From Rhodospirillaceae bacterium (GTDB lineage Bacteria > Pseudomonadota > Alphaproteobacteria > UBA8366 > Aestuariispiraceae): a stretch of DNA of 35,665 nucleotides. A program made the position numbers and the translations under genes. The notes under the pieces are model-generated. The model did no database searches, was not told the origin of the DNA, and saw only the letters and a list, made by a program, of their open reading frames with translations. The stretch lies in assembly GCA_002709955.1 (NCBI GenBank), contig PAQY01000009.1:60937-96601 (forward strand), in the 5' to 3' direction. Positions 25,222 through 34,278 of the stretch are shown piece by piece; positions within the stretch are counted from its first letter, which is position 1; the number at the start of each line of letters is the position of its first letter.

Positions 25222-25923
25222 ATGCGATCATTGGCACAGTTCATCGGGACGATTGCGCTGTTTCTGGCCGTCAGCCTGACGTCCACACTTCAAGCCCAGG
25301 CACGGGTCGAAGATGCCGAACAACTGGTGGTGAAATCAGAATTCACCGTCAAGAATATGTGGGACCACCCTGAATTTGCCAATTATGTGCGCCACTATCT
25401 GCGCCAGTCAAAGGCGGTTGTGGTAATTCCGTCAATGTTGAAAGGCGGTTTTCTGATCGGCGGAGAAGGGGGATCAGGGATCCTGATGGCGCGCGGCGCA
25501 AATAATGAATGGAGCTATCCGGCCTTCCTGTCCATCGGATCGGCGTCCTTCGGGCTGCAATTTGGCGGGCAGTCGTCAGAGATGTTGTTGATCGTCATGA
25601 CCGGTCGTGGATTGCAGGCCATCCTGGACGATCAGGTACAGATTGGTGGCGAAATCTCAGGCGCGATTGGCCCCTATGGCAGCGGCGCGGAAGCGTCCAC
25701 CACCAGCAATATGGATGCGGATGTCATCGCCTATTCCATCTCAAAAGGCGCATTTCTTGGCTTTAATGTCGAAGGCACCGCGCTTGTGCCCCGGGAAAGC
25801 CTGAACCGCGAATATTATGGACAATCCGTATCGCCCAGTGAAATCGTTCTGAAAGGGGTGGTTGGAAATCCACAGGCGGATCAATTGCGCCAAACCCTGA
25901 AGGAATTGATGACCAAACAATAG
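25222..25923 (+). CDS. secreted SYLF-domain lipid-binding protein
   Basis: The 233-residue protein has a signal peptide (about residues 1-27, ending AQA) and then a full SYLF/Ysc84 domain: [41 protein letters not shown], then [16 protein letters not shown] and [19 protein letters not shown] domains bind phosphoinositide-like lipids in eukaryotes; the role of bacterial secreted forms is not settled. It lies between cobO (45 bases upstream) and cobQ (16 bases downstream) on the same strand, so it is probably co-transcribed with B12 genes although no functional link is evident. CAGGAAAGGA precedes the start. Confidence 0.9.
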   Translation: MRSLAQFIGTIALFLAVSLTSTLQAQARVEDAEQLVVKSEFTVKNMWDHPEFANYVRHYLRQSKAVVVIPSMLKGGFLIGGEGGSGILMARGANNEWSYPAFLSIGSASFGLQFGGQSSEMLLIVMTGRGLQAILDDQVQIGGEISGAIGPYGSGAEASTTSNMDADVIAYSISKGAFLGFNVEGTALVPRESLNREYYGQSVSPSEIVLKGVVGNPQADQLRQTLKELMTKQ

Positions 25924-25939
25924 ACAGGGCGGGCTTTTT

Positions 25940-27436
25940 ATGGCGCATGCGCCCCATTGCCCGGCCCTGATGCTTCAGGGAACGGGATCGGATGTTGGGA
26001 AAAGTCTTCTGGTGGCGGGCCTGGCGCGTGCCTATACCCGTCGTGGGTTACGCGTCGCCCCGTTCAAACCACAGAATATGTCCAACAACGCCGCGGTCAC
26101 CCCGGATGGAGGCGAAATAGGGCGCGCACAGGCCCTGCAAGCCTTGGCCGCCCGACAGCCCTTGTCCGTGCATATGAATCCAATCCTGCTGAAACCCCAA
26201 TCAGATTATGGATCGCAAATCATTGTGCAGGGGCAAGTCTTTGGTACCGCCAGGGCGCGGGATTATTATGGCCTGAAATCCACCCTACTGCCCAAGGCCT
26301 TGGAGAGTTTTGATATCCTGGCCCGGGATGTCGATCTGGTCCTGGTAGAGGGGGCTGGAAGCCCGGCCGAAATCAATCTGCGTGCCGGTGACATTGCCAA
26401 TATGGGCTTTGCGGAGGCGGCGGACCTGCCGGTAATCCTGGTCGCTGACATTGATCGGGGCGGGGTGATCGCCTCCGTGGTTGGCACCTATTTGGTCTTG
26501 GAACCATCGGAACAGGCGCGGTTGGGGGGCTATCTGATCAATAAATTTCGCGGCGATGTTTCGCTGTTCGATGACGGGCTGACGGCCATCACCGACCGCA
26601 CGGGTCTGCCGTCATTTGGGGTTCTGACTTGGTTCCCTGATGCGCATCTGTTGCCTGCAGAAGACGCGGTCGCCATGGATCGCGGGGCGATGGCAACCCA
26701 AGGCAATGGGGTGGCCCCGATTAAAATTGCCGTACCGCGATTGGGCCGGATCGCGAATTTTGATGATCTGGACCCTTTGCGTGCAGAACCAGATGTGACC
26801 CTGGTGATCGTGTCGCCGGGTCAGGCCCTGCCGGGGGATGCGGACCTGGTGCTCATCCCGGGATCAAAGGCGACAATCGCTGATTTGCAGGAGTTCCGTC
26901 GCAATGGATGGGATGTCGACCTGTCCGCGCATCTGCGTCGGGGTGGATCGGTTCTGGGACTGTGTGCCGGCTATCAAATGCTGGGCAAAAGGATCGCGGA
27001 TCCCGAAGGCATTGAAGGCCCCCCCGGTTCAATCGAAGGATTAGGGCATCTGGACGTCGAAACCGTGCTGAAGGGCCCCAAGCGCCTGGTTCAGGCGATG
27101 GGGCTGGACCTGACAACGGGGGCTGCGATCCACGGATATGAAATGCATATGGGCAAGACCGATGGTCCGGGTTGCGCGGTCCCGATGGTCGAAATCGATG
27201 GTAAGCCAGACGGGGCAATTGCCGCATCCGGCCAAATCGCGGGCTGCTATCTGCACGGTATCTTTGCCGATGATACATTCCGCAATGCGTATCTGAACCG
27301 GTTCCGTGATGGGCGCGTTCAAACAACCGCCTATGATGCCATCGTAGAACGCACCCTGGATCGTTTAGCCGATCATATGGAAACCCATTGCGACCTAGAC
27401 GCCATGCTGGCGCTGGCCAAAGGCCGCGTTGTTTAG
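25940..27436 (+). CDS. cobQ: cobyric acid synthase
   Basis: The 498-residue enzyme amidates four side chains of adenosylcobyrinic acid diamide using glutamine and ATP. The N-terminal dethiobiotin-synthetase-like domain begins [12 protein letters not shown] (residues 11-22) and includes [14 protein letters not shown] and [14 protein letters not shown]. The C-terminal glutamine amidotransferase domain has the nucleophile Cys342 in [12 protein letters not shown] and the later HGYEMHMG and YLHGIF. Length is normal. It is convergent with fic, 17 bases away. Confidence 0.97.
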   Translation: MAHAPHCPALMLQGTGSDVGKSLLVAGLARAYTRRGLRVAPFKPQNMSNNAAVTPDGGEIGRAQALQALAARQPLSVHMNPILLKPQSDYGSQIIVQGQVFGTARARDYYGLKSTLLPKALESFDILARDVDLVLVEGAGSPAEINLRAGDIANMGFAEAADLPVILVADIDRGGVIASVVGTYLVLEPSEQARLGGYLINKFRGDVSLFDDGLTAITDRTGLPSFGVLTWFPDAHLLPAEDAVAMDRGAMATQGNGVAPIKIAVPRLGRIANFDDLDPLRAEPDVTLVIVSPGQALPGDADLVLIPGSKATIADLQEFRRNGWDVDLSAHLRRGGSVLGLCAGYQMLGKRIADPEGIEGPPGSIEGLGHLDVETVLKGPKRLVQAMGLDLTTGAAIHGYEMHMGKTDGPGCAVPMVEIDGKPDGAIAASGQIAGCYLHGIFADDTFRNAYLNRFRDGRVQTTAYDAIVERTLDRLADHMETHCDLDAMLALAKGRVV

Positions 27437-27453
27437 TGTGTGTTGATCAGGCG

Positions 27454-28542
27454 TTATGCAGCGGCCTGAATGAACAAGTTGATAAGTCGGGTGTTTACAT
27501 AATAATTGCTGCGCCCCTGAGTCACTTTTGTCACAAATTCGGCATCGGCCAGCATATCCAAATATTTTGCCGCTGTTTGGCGCGATACGCCAAGATCGTT
27601 TTGTATATATTCGATGCGTGTATAGGGGTGTCGAAATAAATTGTTCAGCAAGTCTTGGCTGTAAATCTTGGGCAATTTTTGGCGCAGTGTGTTTTTGTAT
27701 TCCGCCATCAAATCCCGAATGCCCGTCATGAGCACAAGAGTGGTCTTTGACGTTTCTGCAACAGCCGTCAGGATGTACAGGATCCATCCTTCCCAGTCGC
27801 CCTCATCCCGGACTGCCTGCAAGCGGGTATAATATTCCATCTTTGTTTTGGTGATGTGGCGGCTTAAGTAGAGGATCGGTGTATCCAGCAATCCCATTTT
27901 TGTTAAGTACAGCACATTCAGGATCCGGCCGATCCGGCCATTTCCATCCGGGAAAGGGTGTATGCTCTCAAACTGATGATGGATAATCGCCATCCTGATG
28001 ATCGGGTCCAGTTCCGAAACCGGTGGATCGTTCACATATTGCTCAAGATTCGCCATGCATCGCTGAACGTCATCGAACTCTTGAGGTGGAACATACACGA
28101 CCCTCCCTGTGACCCCCTCTTTCAAGGCGGTGCCTGGTAGTTTGCGAAATCCGTCCTCTCGGGATTTCAAGATACGAAACATCGCGATTAAGGTATTGTT
28201 GGTTATATTGCCGTGCGATGCGCCAATTTCCTGAAAGCCAACTTTCAACGCCTCACGATATCGCGCGACTTCCTTTGCGGCAGGTGAATCGGGGGAGCCC
28301 ATAATAGGGTCGGCCTTAAACAGGTCATCCTGAGTCGTGACTATATTTTCAACTTCCGAACTGGCCTTTGCTTCTTGCAAGGTCAGCGTGTCAATCAGAA
28401 TACCCTGGTTAGGGATTGAGGCGGCGCGCCCTTTGACTTCAGCAAGATATCGATGTGCCGTCGAGAGCGCTTTCAGAACAGCTTTCGACTCGACATCAAT
28501 ATCCAGGGGCAGTGTGGGTATTTCATAGGATTGCTTTAACAT
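27454..28542 (-). CDS. Fic-domain protein with N-terminal inhibitory motif and C-terminal winged helix
   Basis: The 362-residue protein has a Fic N-terminal domain, the Fic core and a C-terminal DNA-binding-like domain. The catalytic motif HPFPDGNGRIGR is at residues 195-206 and is complete, so it should transfer AMP (or another nucleotide moiety) to a protein. The inhibitory helix motif (S/T)xxxE(G/N) is present as SSEVEN (61-66, with Glu65), marking a class II self-inhibited Fic. Residues ~300-355 look like a winged helix (RIEYIQNDLGVSRQTAAKYL). No separate antitoxin gene is needed or seen. The gene is moderately AT-rich and is preceded by duplicated operators that overlap its start. Its target is unknown. 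Confidence 0.93.
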   Translation of the reverse strand: MLKQSYEIPTLPLDIDVESKAVLKALSTAHRYLAEVKGRAASIPNQGILIDTLTLQEAKASSEVENIVTTQDDLFKADPIMGSPDSPAAKEVARYREALKVGFQEIGASHGNITNNTLIAMFRILKSREDGFRKLPGTALKEGVTGRVVYVPPQEFDDVQRCMANLEQYVNDPPVSELDPIIRMAIIHHQFESIHPFPDGNGRIGRILNVLYLTKMGLLDTPILYLSRHITKTKMEYYTRLQAVRDEGDWEGWILYILTAVAETSKTTLVLMTGIRDLMAEYKNTLRQKLPKIYSQDLLNNLFRHPYTRIEYIQNDLGVSRQTAAKYLDMLADAEFVTKVTQGRSNYYVNTRLINLFIQAAA

Positions 28543-28600
28543 GTTCGCTCAATATGTTAAATAATTCAAAAATTATTAACATATTTATGCGTCCTGTTAA
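28536..28600. promoter_or_regulatory. two tandem inverted-repeat operators over the fic start
   Basis: TTAACAT-N11-ATGTTAA occupies 28536-28560 and TTAACAT-N11-CTGTTAA occupies 28576-28600: two 25-bp dyads offset by exactly 40 bp. The first covers the fic start codon and ribosome-binding region (its left arm ends in CAT, the complement of ATG). The inner arms also form a longer near-perfect inverted repeat (28551-28566 with 28571-28585). The geometry suggests a dimeric regulator bound twice on one DNA face, possibly the Fic winged helix itself. Confidence 0.65.
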
Positions 28601-28630
28601 AGGGTTTCCTATTTTCAGCCTTATCGATCT

Positions 28631-30184
28631 TTAGCTCCATTTCGGTTTGAACGGAACCGGGCGAGGGGCGCGGCTGGTGATGTCGTGGGATGTAAGGTCC
28701 ATGTGGCTGCGGGTATATTCCTGGGTTGCGTCCCGCTTGGGCTGCCAGTCCCAGCCGGTGTGCTGACCGATGCGCAATGCGGCTGACAGGACGCGGCGGC
28801 GGTTCTGGCTGTCCAGCACGCGGGCATGAATATCCGCCGGGTCCCAATGGGCCTGTGCGCGGGCGCGAAAGCCGGCCATGCGCGGGGCCTGTTCGGCAGC
28901 ATCGGCCAGATTGATTTCTTCATTGGGATCAGATGCCAGGTCGAACAATTGATCGGGATCACCGGGACAGCAGATATATTTCCACGGCCCGTCCCGCAGC
29001 ATCAGCATCGCCTGCCCGGTCCCTTCCGCAGTGTATTCCGCCACCGTGGTGTCGCGCTGTGTCGTGCCATCCACAAACTGCAGCAGGCTTGTTCCATCCA
29101 ATGGATCAATGGCGTCTGGGATGGGGGTACCTGTCGCTTCATGCGCCAATTGCAGCAGGGTTGGGGTTACGTCCACCTGGCTGACCGGGTTGGCGATGCT
29201 GACACCCTGCCCGGCGCGGCCTGGCACATGCAGCACCATGGGAATACGACAGGCCCATTCGCGGAAGGTCATCTTGTACCACAAGCCCCGTTCGCCCAGC
29301 ATGTCGCCATGATCGGAAACCAGCAGGATCGCGGTATCATCCGCCTGCCCGGTTTCCACCAGCGCGGCGCGCAGCTTGCCCAGCCAGTCATCGACATAGG
29401 ATACATTGGCCATATAGGCCCGGCGCGCGCGGCGGATATCAGCATCATCAATATCAACGGCATCCAGCGCAATGGCATGTTCCAGCCGCAGGCTGTGGGG
29501 GTCGTTGTCGGTGGCCTTTGGGCGGGGCGATTGCGGCATGGGAATATCCGCATCGTCATACAGATCCCAATAGCTGGGCCGCGCCGCATAGGGATCATGG
29601 GGATGAATAAAGCTGGCGACATAGCAGAAGGGACGTTCGTCCTCTGTCCGGACTGCATCATAAATCGCCCGCAGCGTCGCCGCCCCGACCTCATCATCGT
29701 AGGCCAGTTGATTGGTGATGGAGGCCGGACCTGCCTGCACCACCGACGACATATTATGATACCACAGGTCGATGCGCTTTTCTGGTGTGCGCCAGTCTGG
29801 GACCCAGCCGAAATCGGCCGGATAGACATCTGTGGTATGGCGTTCTTCAAAGCCATGCAACTGATCGGAACCCACGAAATGCATTTTACCCGCCAGGCCG
29901 GTGCGATATCCCATCAGGCGCAGATAATGCGCGAAGGTCGGTACGGTTGACGGCAGATAGGCCGCATTGTCCCATCCCCCAAAACGGGAAATATACTGGC
30001 CCGTCATAAAGGCATACCGACCCGGCGTGCATAGCGGGCTGTTGCTATAGGCCGCATCAAACCGCACCCCCTGTGCTGCCAGCGCATCCATATGGGGCGT
30101 TTTCACAGCCTTGTTGCCATAACATCCCACCATAAAGGGGGTTAGCTGGTCTGCCATGACGATCAGGATATTGCGGGGGGCCAT
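28631..30184 (-). CDS. betC: choline-sulfatase
   Basis: The 517-residue sulfatase hydrolyses choline O-sulfate to choline and sulfate. The active-site Cys52, to be converted to formylglycine, lies in SPLCTPGRYAFMTGQ (CxPxR); Asp12 (MADQL) and DHGDMLGERGLWYKM are metal and active-site segments. LAGKMHFVGSDQLHGFEERH and TTDVYPADFGWVPDW closely follow the choline-sulfatase pattern I know from Sinorhizobium BetC, and the C-terminal part is full length. AGGAG precedes the ATG. It follows an MFS gene by 57 bases, so the pair may be an operon that imports and cleaves a substrate. betA and betB are not adjacent. Confidence 0.92.
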   Translation of the reverse strand: MAPRNILIVMADQLTPFMVGCYGNKAVKTPHMDALAAQGVRFDAAYSNSPLCTPGRYAFMTGQYISRFGGWDNAAYLPSTVPTFAHYLRLMGYRTGLAGKMHFVGSDQLHGFEERHTTDVYPADFGWVPDWRTPEKRIDLWYHNMSSVVQAGPASITNQLAYDDEVGAATLRAIYDAVRTEDERPFCYVASFIHPHDPYAARPSYWDLYDDADIPMPQSPRPKATDNDPHSLRLEHAIALDAVDIDDADIRRARRAYMANVSYVDDWLGKLRAALVETGQADDTAILLVSDHGDMLGERGLWYKMTFREWACRIPMVLHVPGRAGQGVSIANPVSQVDVTPTLLQLAHEATGTPIPDAIDPLDGTSLLQFVDGTTQRDTTVAEYTAEGTGQAMLMLRDGPWKYICCPGDPDQLFDLASDPNEEINLADAAEQAPRMAGFRARAQAHWDPADIHARVLDSQNRRRVLSAALRIGQHTGWDWQPKRDATQEYTRSHMDLTSHDITSRAPRPVPFKPKWS

Positions 30185-30241
30185 TGTGATCTCCTGTTGT
30201 AAAGGGGCGGTATGGGATTCCGACCCTGCTTATATCTTTGG

Positions 30242-31483
30242 TCAGAGTGTTTCATTCCGGGGGTCAATTGAGTGGTCTGGTTGCGTCAATTCTCCGATTC
30301 CTTGCGCCCCCACGGCGGCGATTGCGGTGGTTGGGCCGGTTTCCAGCGGGGCTGCGCTGCGACTGGTCCTCAGCCAGGCAATGCCAAATGTTATGAAGGC
30401 AAGTCCTGCCATGACAATCATGAAACCGGACGCACCGAATACCCGGATTGCAGCAGGCCCCAGTAAGGCCCCGGTCAGACTGCCGACATTCAGCGCCATG
30501 ACCAGGGTGCCGCTGGCAGGCACGATCTGGTTGGGCAGCAATCGATCATTCGCATGGGCGACGCACAGGGAATAGATTGGAAATGTTACCGCCGCCATGC
30601 CAGCCAAAGTGACATACAGCCAGACCCCGGACGGTCCCAGGGCCAACAGACAAAAGAGGACCGTCCCGATCAGGGAGGCCCCGGCAACGACCAGCCGCCG
30701 ATCCACCCGATCAGACAACCAGCCAATCGGGAATTGAGATACGGCACCGCTGAGTGTCACGATGACCAGCAGAGACGCCGCCTGCCCCCCAGACATTCCC
30801 AGCGCCAGCCCATACAGGGGCAGGCCAACGAACAAGGCGACCTGAACCATTCCATTCAACACAGCGCCGCTGACGGCCATGGGGGATATGCCAATCAGGG
30901 TGCGGATCGACAGGCGGTCCGGGGCGCTATAGTCCGGGGCCTGTATCCGGGTGATCAGCATTGGCACCAGACAGATCGATACCAGGATGGAGGTCATCGC
31001 AAAGAGCAGACCACCCGTCGGGTCCGGCAGGCCAACCATCGCCACGCCACTGGCGGATCCACCGGTCTGGACAATGAAGTAAATCGACAGGATGGCGGCG
31101 CGATTCTGATTTTGGGCCCGCGCGTTCAGCCAGCTTTCGGCAATGACATACAGTCCCGTGAAGCAGAAACCTGCCAGGAACCGCATTGCCGACCAACTGA
31201 ACGGATCCTGGGTCAGCATATGGATCAGGGCGGCTGTGGAACACAGGGAGGCAAGCGCCCCAAAGGTTCGGATATGGCCGACCTGTTCAATCAAACGGGG
31301 GGCGACGACACAGCCAACCAGGGCCCCTAACGGATAGCAGGCCTGCATGATCCCAATCGTCGTCTGGGAAAATCCCAGTTCCGCGCCCCGCAATGTCAGC
31401 AATGTTACCAGCAGCCCGTTGCTGATCATCAACAGCAACAGCCCCAGGAACAAAGTCCAACTTTCCTGTAGCGCCCGGAACAT
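30242..31483 (-). CDS. MFS transporter, YcaD-like
   Basis: The 413-residue protein has twelve predicted membrane helices in two halves, beginning LFLGLLLLMISNGLLVTLLT. GIMQACYPLGALVGCVVAPR and RFLAGFCFTGLYVIAESWLNARA match the YcaD-type MFS family, and WLSDRVDRR is the MFS loop motif in the second half. I chose the ATG at 31483 because GGAG lies nine bases before it; in-frame starts at 31516 and 31570 are less well supported. The substrate is unknown; co-direction with betC, 57 bases downstream, makes choline sulfate or a related osmolyte possible, which is inference. Fur-like boxes lie about 100 bases upstream. Confidence 0.9.
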   Translation of the reverse strand: MFRALQESWTLFLGLLLLMISNGLLVTLLTLRGAELGFSQTTIGIMQACYPLGALVGCVVAPRLIEQVGHIRTFGALASLCSTAALIHMLTQDPFSWSAMRFLAGFCFTGLYVIAESWLNARAQNQNRAAILSIYFIVQTGGSASGVAMVGLPDPTGGLLFAMTSILVSICLVPMLITRIQAPDYSAPDRLSIRTLIGISPMAVSGAVLNGMVQVALFVGLPLYGLALGMSGGQAASLLVIVTLSGAVSQFPIGWLSDRVDRRLVVAGASLIGTVLFCLLALGPSGVWLYVTLAGMAAVTFPIYSLCVAHANDRLLPNQIVPASGTLVMALNVGSLTGALLGPAAIRVFGASGFMIVMAGLAFITFGIAWLRTSRSAAPLETGPTTAIAAVGAQGIGELTQPDHSIDPRNETL

Positions 31484-31585
31484 GCCTTTTTTCTCCGTGG
31501 ACCCTGATCCATCCATGGACCGGACCAATACCCAATCTGTGCCGGTATCACGCCGATCGCCCGGCGGCAATCCAGATCAATGAAA

Positions 31586-31624
31586 TGCGAATCGTTCGCA
31601 GAAAATATTTGCGAATGATTCGCA
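31586..31624. promoter_or_regulatory. double Fur-like 7-1-7 palindromes
   Basis: TGCGAAT-G-ATTCGCA (31610-31624) is a perfect 7-1-7 inverted repeat, and TGCGAAT-C-GTTCGCA (31586-31600) matches it with one mismatched pair. Centres are 24 bp apart. The pattern fits the Fur-family box TGATAATnATTATCA at 11 of 15 positions. The pair lies in the divergent region between the MFS/betC genes and two small unknown genes, so it could control either side. Confidence 0.65.
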
Positions 31625-31669
31625 TTTGCTGTAACGATGAGAAGTCCTTTTTTCGAATGGAGAGGTTAT

Positions 31670-31831
31670 ATGCTTGCCCCCCTGAACAGAGTTCTTCCCT
31701 GCAAATCCATTGCCGCATCCGCCGAACGGCTGGAGCGGTTCTTTGGCAGCCTTATGATTTTACGCGGTCGTCGGCTGCGTCGGCGCACCGGGCCCCAGCA
31801 TCGTTCCTGTGTGGAGGGGCTGGTATGTTGA
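31670..31831 (+). CDS. small basic protein of unknown function
   Basis: A 53-codon frame starts at an ATG with GGAGAGG four bases upstream and ends inside the next gene's start, overlapping it by seven bases. The product is strongly basic (ILRGRRLRRRTG, residues 30-41) with three cysteines (11, 47, 53) and a hydrophobic-basic helix from about residue 16 to 40. It begins 45 bases after a Fur-like box, so it would be the first gene expressed from that promoter. I do not recognise a family; it may be a leader that couples translation of the downstream gene. Confidence 0.55.
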   Translation: MLAPLNRVLPCKSIAASAERLERFFGSLMILRGRRLRRRTGPQHRSCVEGLVC

Positions 31832-32337
31832 TCCGTATGGCGGGGCCCAGCCCTGTAGAAGCCCTGAACACAGCGTTGGAGCTGGATAATCTGTGGTTTG
31901 GGGAGCGTTTTGCGGTGTGGACGATGCGTATGTGGTTTGCCACCCTATCGCCCGACGGCAGCCATCGACCGCTTCTGGATCAGGCCTATCGCACGGTGGG
32001 CGCAACAGAAGCCATGCCCAGCATTGATGGCGCGCTGTGGGTTTTTAAGGTTGGCGCCAGGCGGCCAGTGGACATTTCCGCCCCCTGCAAGCGCGCCCTG
32101 ACCTGTGACGAAAAACGTGCGCTGCATCTTTTGGCCTGCCACCAGCAGGGCATCGCCATTGCCGCCCAGCCGGTAACAGAGGCATTGTTTCCCCCCTCAG
32201 CAGCCAGGGCCAGTCACCGGCCGCTCAGCCTGTGGGCGGATATTCTGGAACGCGCTGGCCTGGACCTTCCCATGCGGGATTGGGATTTGCCGGAATTGCG
32301 CCGCCCCGAAGGAGTCAGCCGCCACAGTCTTCATTGA
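31825..32337 (+). CDS. hypothetical protein, 170 residues
   Basis: The ATG at 31825 is preceded by GGAGGGG and overlaps the upstream small gene by seven bases. The product is soluble-looking with no signal peptide or membrane helix. It is rich in Trp (for example LWFGERFAVWTMRMWFATLS, residues 23-42) and has Cys88, Cys94 and Cys105 in a segment CKRALTCDEKRALHLLAC. No family is recognised. Third-position G+C use looks like the resident genome. The Fur-like boxes upstream suggest metal-responsive expression, as inference. It ends 102 bases before argG. Confidence 0.75.
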   Translation: MLIRMAGPSPVEALNTALELDNLWFGERFAVWTMRMWFATLSPDGSHRPLLDQAYRTVGATEAMPSIDGALWVFKVGARRPVDISAPCKRALTCDEKRALHLLACHQQGIAIAAQPVTEALFPPSAARASHRPLSLWADILERAGLDLPMRDWDLPELRRPEGVSRHSLH

Positions 32338-32439
32338 AGCGAAGTCTTAGCGCTCAGCTTGCCAAGCGTCTGTGTGGCGATTAGAACCCCTGTGCGGGTC
32401 CCTGTGGACCCACTGGACAAATCGGTGCGCGAGGCTGGC

Positions 32440-33654
32440 ATGAAAAAAGACGTTAAAAAGGTCGTATTGGCATATTCCGGTGGCTTGGATACCTCGGTCA
32501 TCCTGCGCTGGCTGCAAGACACCTATGGCTGTGAGGTTGTGACCTTCACGGCGGATCTGGGCCAGGGCGAGGAACTGGAACCCGCCCGCAAGAAAGCCGA
32601 GATGATGGGGATCAAAGAGATCTTCATCGAAGACCTGCGCGAAGAATTCGTGCGCGACTATGTCTTCCCCATGTTTCGCGCCAATGCCTTGTATGAAGGC
32701 ACCTACCTGCTGGGCACCTCCATCGCGCGCCCGCTGATTTCCAAACGCCAGATCGAAATCGCAAAGATGGTAGGCGCTGATGCCGTGGCCCATGGTGCGA
32801 CCGGTAAGGGCAATGACCAGGTGCGTTTTGAACTCAGCTATTACGCGCTGAAGCCGGACATCAAGATCATCGCCCCCTGGCGCGAATGGGATTTGAACTC
32901 CCGCACCAAGCTGATCGCCTATGCCGAACAGCACCAGATTCCAGTTTCCAAGGATAAGCGCGGCGAAGCGCCATTCTCCCAGGACGCCAATCTGCTGCAT
33001 ATCTCCTCAGAAGGGAAAATCCTGGAAGATCCGGCTGTTGCCGCCGATATGGATCTGATCCTATCGCGCATGGTGTCGCCCCAGAATGCGCCAGACAAGG
33101 CCGAAGAGATCACGATTGATTTCGAAGCCGGCGATCCGGTCGCAATCAATGGGGAGAAGATGAGCCCCGCCGCCCTGTTGACCAAGCTGAATGAAATGGG
33201 GGGTCGCAACGGGATCGGCTGTCTGGACATCGTGGAAAATCGGTTCATTGGCATGAAATCCCGTGGTGTTTACGAAACCCCGGGCGGCACGATCCTGTTC
33301 CAGATGCGCCGCGCCATTGAAAGCCTGACGCTGGATCGCGGTGCGATGCATTTGAAGGACGAGTTGATGCCGCGCTATGCAGAACTGGTCTATAACGGCT
33401 TCTGGTTCTCCCCAGAACGCGAAATGCTGCAGGCCGCGATTGACCATTGCAGCAGCGTCGTTACCGGTCAGGTCACCGCCAATCTGTATAAAGGCAATGT
33501 CCTGATCACCGGCCGCAGCGCCCCCAAGAGCCTGTATGACGCCGATATCGTGACGTTTGAAGAAGACACCGTCTATGACCAGCGCGACGCCGAAGGCTTC
33601 ATCAAGCTAAACGCCTTGCGCCTGCGCCTGCGGGGCCGATTGCTGGGGCGGTAA
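32440..33654 (+). CDS. argG: argininosuccinate synthase
   Basis: The 404-residue enzyme condenses citrulline and aspartate with ATP in arginine synthesis. The PP-loop AYSGGLDTS follows [10 protein letters not shown] at the N-terminus; [13 protein letters not shown] and [11 protein letters not shown] are further ATP- and substrate-binding signatures, and [11 protein letters not shown] is near the tetramer interface. I chose the ATG at 32440, preceded by GAGG; 27 upstream in-frame codons are probably leader. A strong hairpin terminator follows the stop. Confidence 0.98.
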   Translation: MKKDVKKVVLAYSGGLDTSVILRWLQDTYGCEVVTFTADLGQGEELEPARKKAEMMGIKEIFIEDLREEFVRDYVFPMFRANALYEGTYLLGTSIARPLISKRQIEIAKMVGADAVAHGATGKGNDQVRFELSYYALKPDIKIIAPWREWDLNSRTKLIAYAEQHQIPVSKDKRGEAPFSQDANLLHISSEGKILEDPAVAADMDLILSRMVSPQNAPDKAEEITIDFEAGDPVAINGEKMSPAALLTKLNEMGGRNGIGCLDIVENRFIGMKSRGVYETPGGTILFQMRRAIESLTLDRGAMHLKDELMPRYAELVYNGFWFSPEREMLQAAIDHCSSVVTGQVTANLYKGNVLITGRSAPKSLYDADIVTFEEDTVYDQRDAEGFIKLNALRLRLRGRLLGR

Positions 33655-33680
33655 CTCTCCCCTCACAGAAACGTTTACTG

Positions 33681-33719
33681 CACCCATCCTGGCCAATGGC
33701 TAGGGTGGGTGTTCGTTTT
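33681..33719 (+). terminator. intrinsic terminator of argG
   Basis: A 14-base-pair stem (33681-33694 with 33698-33711, two G-U pairs, loop AAT) is followed by TTCGTTTTC. It sits 26 bases after the argG stop and 15 bases before the next ATG. Confidence 0.75.
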
Positions 33720-33734
33720 CTGGAGGAGATTTCT

Positions 33735-34199
33735 ATGCGCAAGATTGTCTGGTTATGCATGGTTCTGGTGTTCAGTCCGACTTCTGGCCTGGCGGATCAG
33801 GGCTATCCCTATCCTCAGATGCAGGTCATCCCGTCGTCACAGTCTTTCGACAAGCTGGTGGAGTCCCTGAAAACCGCAATTGCCTCTCACAAGATGGGAT
33901 TGGTCACCCAGGCGTGTGGCAGTTGCGGGGCCAAGGCTCAGGGGTATGACATTCCCGGAAACTTTGTCGCGGGCGTGTTCCGCAATGATTTTGCCAGAAG
34001 GCTGTTTGCAATCCATGTCCCGGCAGGGATTGAGGCGCCAATCCGGTTTTATGTAACGGAAAACGCCGATGGCACGGCAACACTGACTTATCGCCTGCCC
34101 AGCGCGATCTTTGCGGCGTATGAGGTTCCAGCGTTAGCGCCCCTGGGCACAGAACTGGATGAAATCTTCACCGCCATCACCAAGGATGCCGTGAAGTAG
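33735..34199 (+). CDS. secreted DUF302-domain protein
   Basis: The 154-residue protein has a signal peptide (about residues 1-20, ending GLA) and a DUF302 domain: SFDKLVESLKTAIASHKMG, then IPGNFVAGVFRNDFARRLFA and RFYVTENADGTATLTYRLPS. A CGSC pair (Cys61, Cys64) lies in the domain's first half. DUF302 proteins are small and periplasmic or extracytoplasmic, with unclear function. GGAGGAG gives a strong start at 33735. It follows the argG terminator, so it needs its own promoter or read-through. Confidence 0.87.
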   Translation: MRKIVWLCMVLVFSPTSGLADQGYPYPQMQVIPSSQSFDKLVESLKTAIASHKMGLVTQACGSCGAKAQGYDIPGNFVAGVFRNDFARRLFAIHVPAGIEAPIRFYVTENADGTATLTYRLPSAIFAAYEVPALAPLGTELDEIFTAITKDAVK

Positions 34200-34278
34200 T
34201 CTGGGAAAGGCGTACATGCCCCGCCTGACTGAATCTGATTTTCAGGAAATCACGCACTTATTGAGCGTTTGGCCCTGG

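Noticed and set aside
27454-28542. Fic gene as half of a two-gene toxin-antitoxin system
   Set aside because: The inhibitory (S/T)xxxE(G/N) motif is inside the same protein, and no small antitoxin frame is adjacent. The neighbours are betC and cobQ.
28826-29950. 374-codon plus-strand frame inside betC
   Set aside because: Antisense shadow of a clear sulfatase with catalytic CxPxR.
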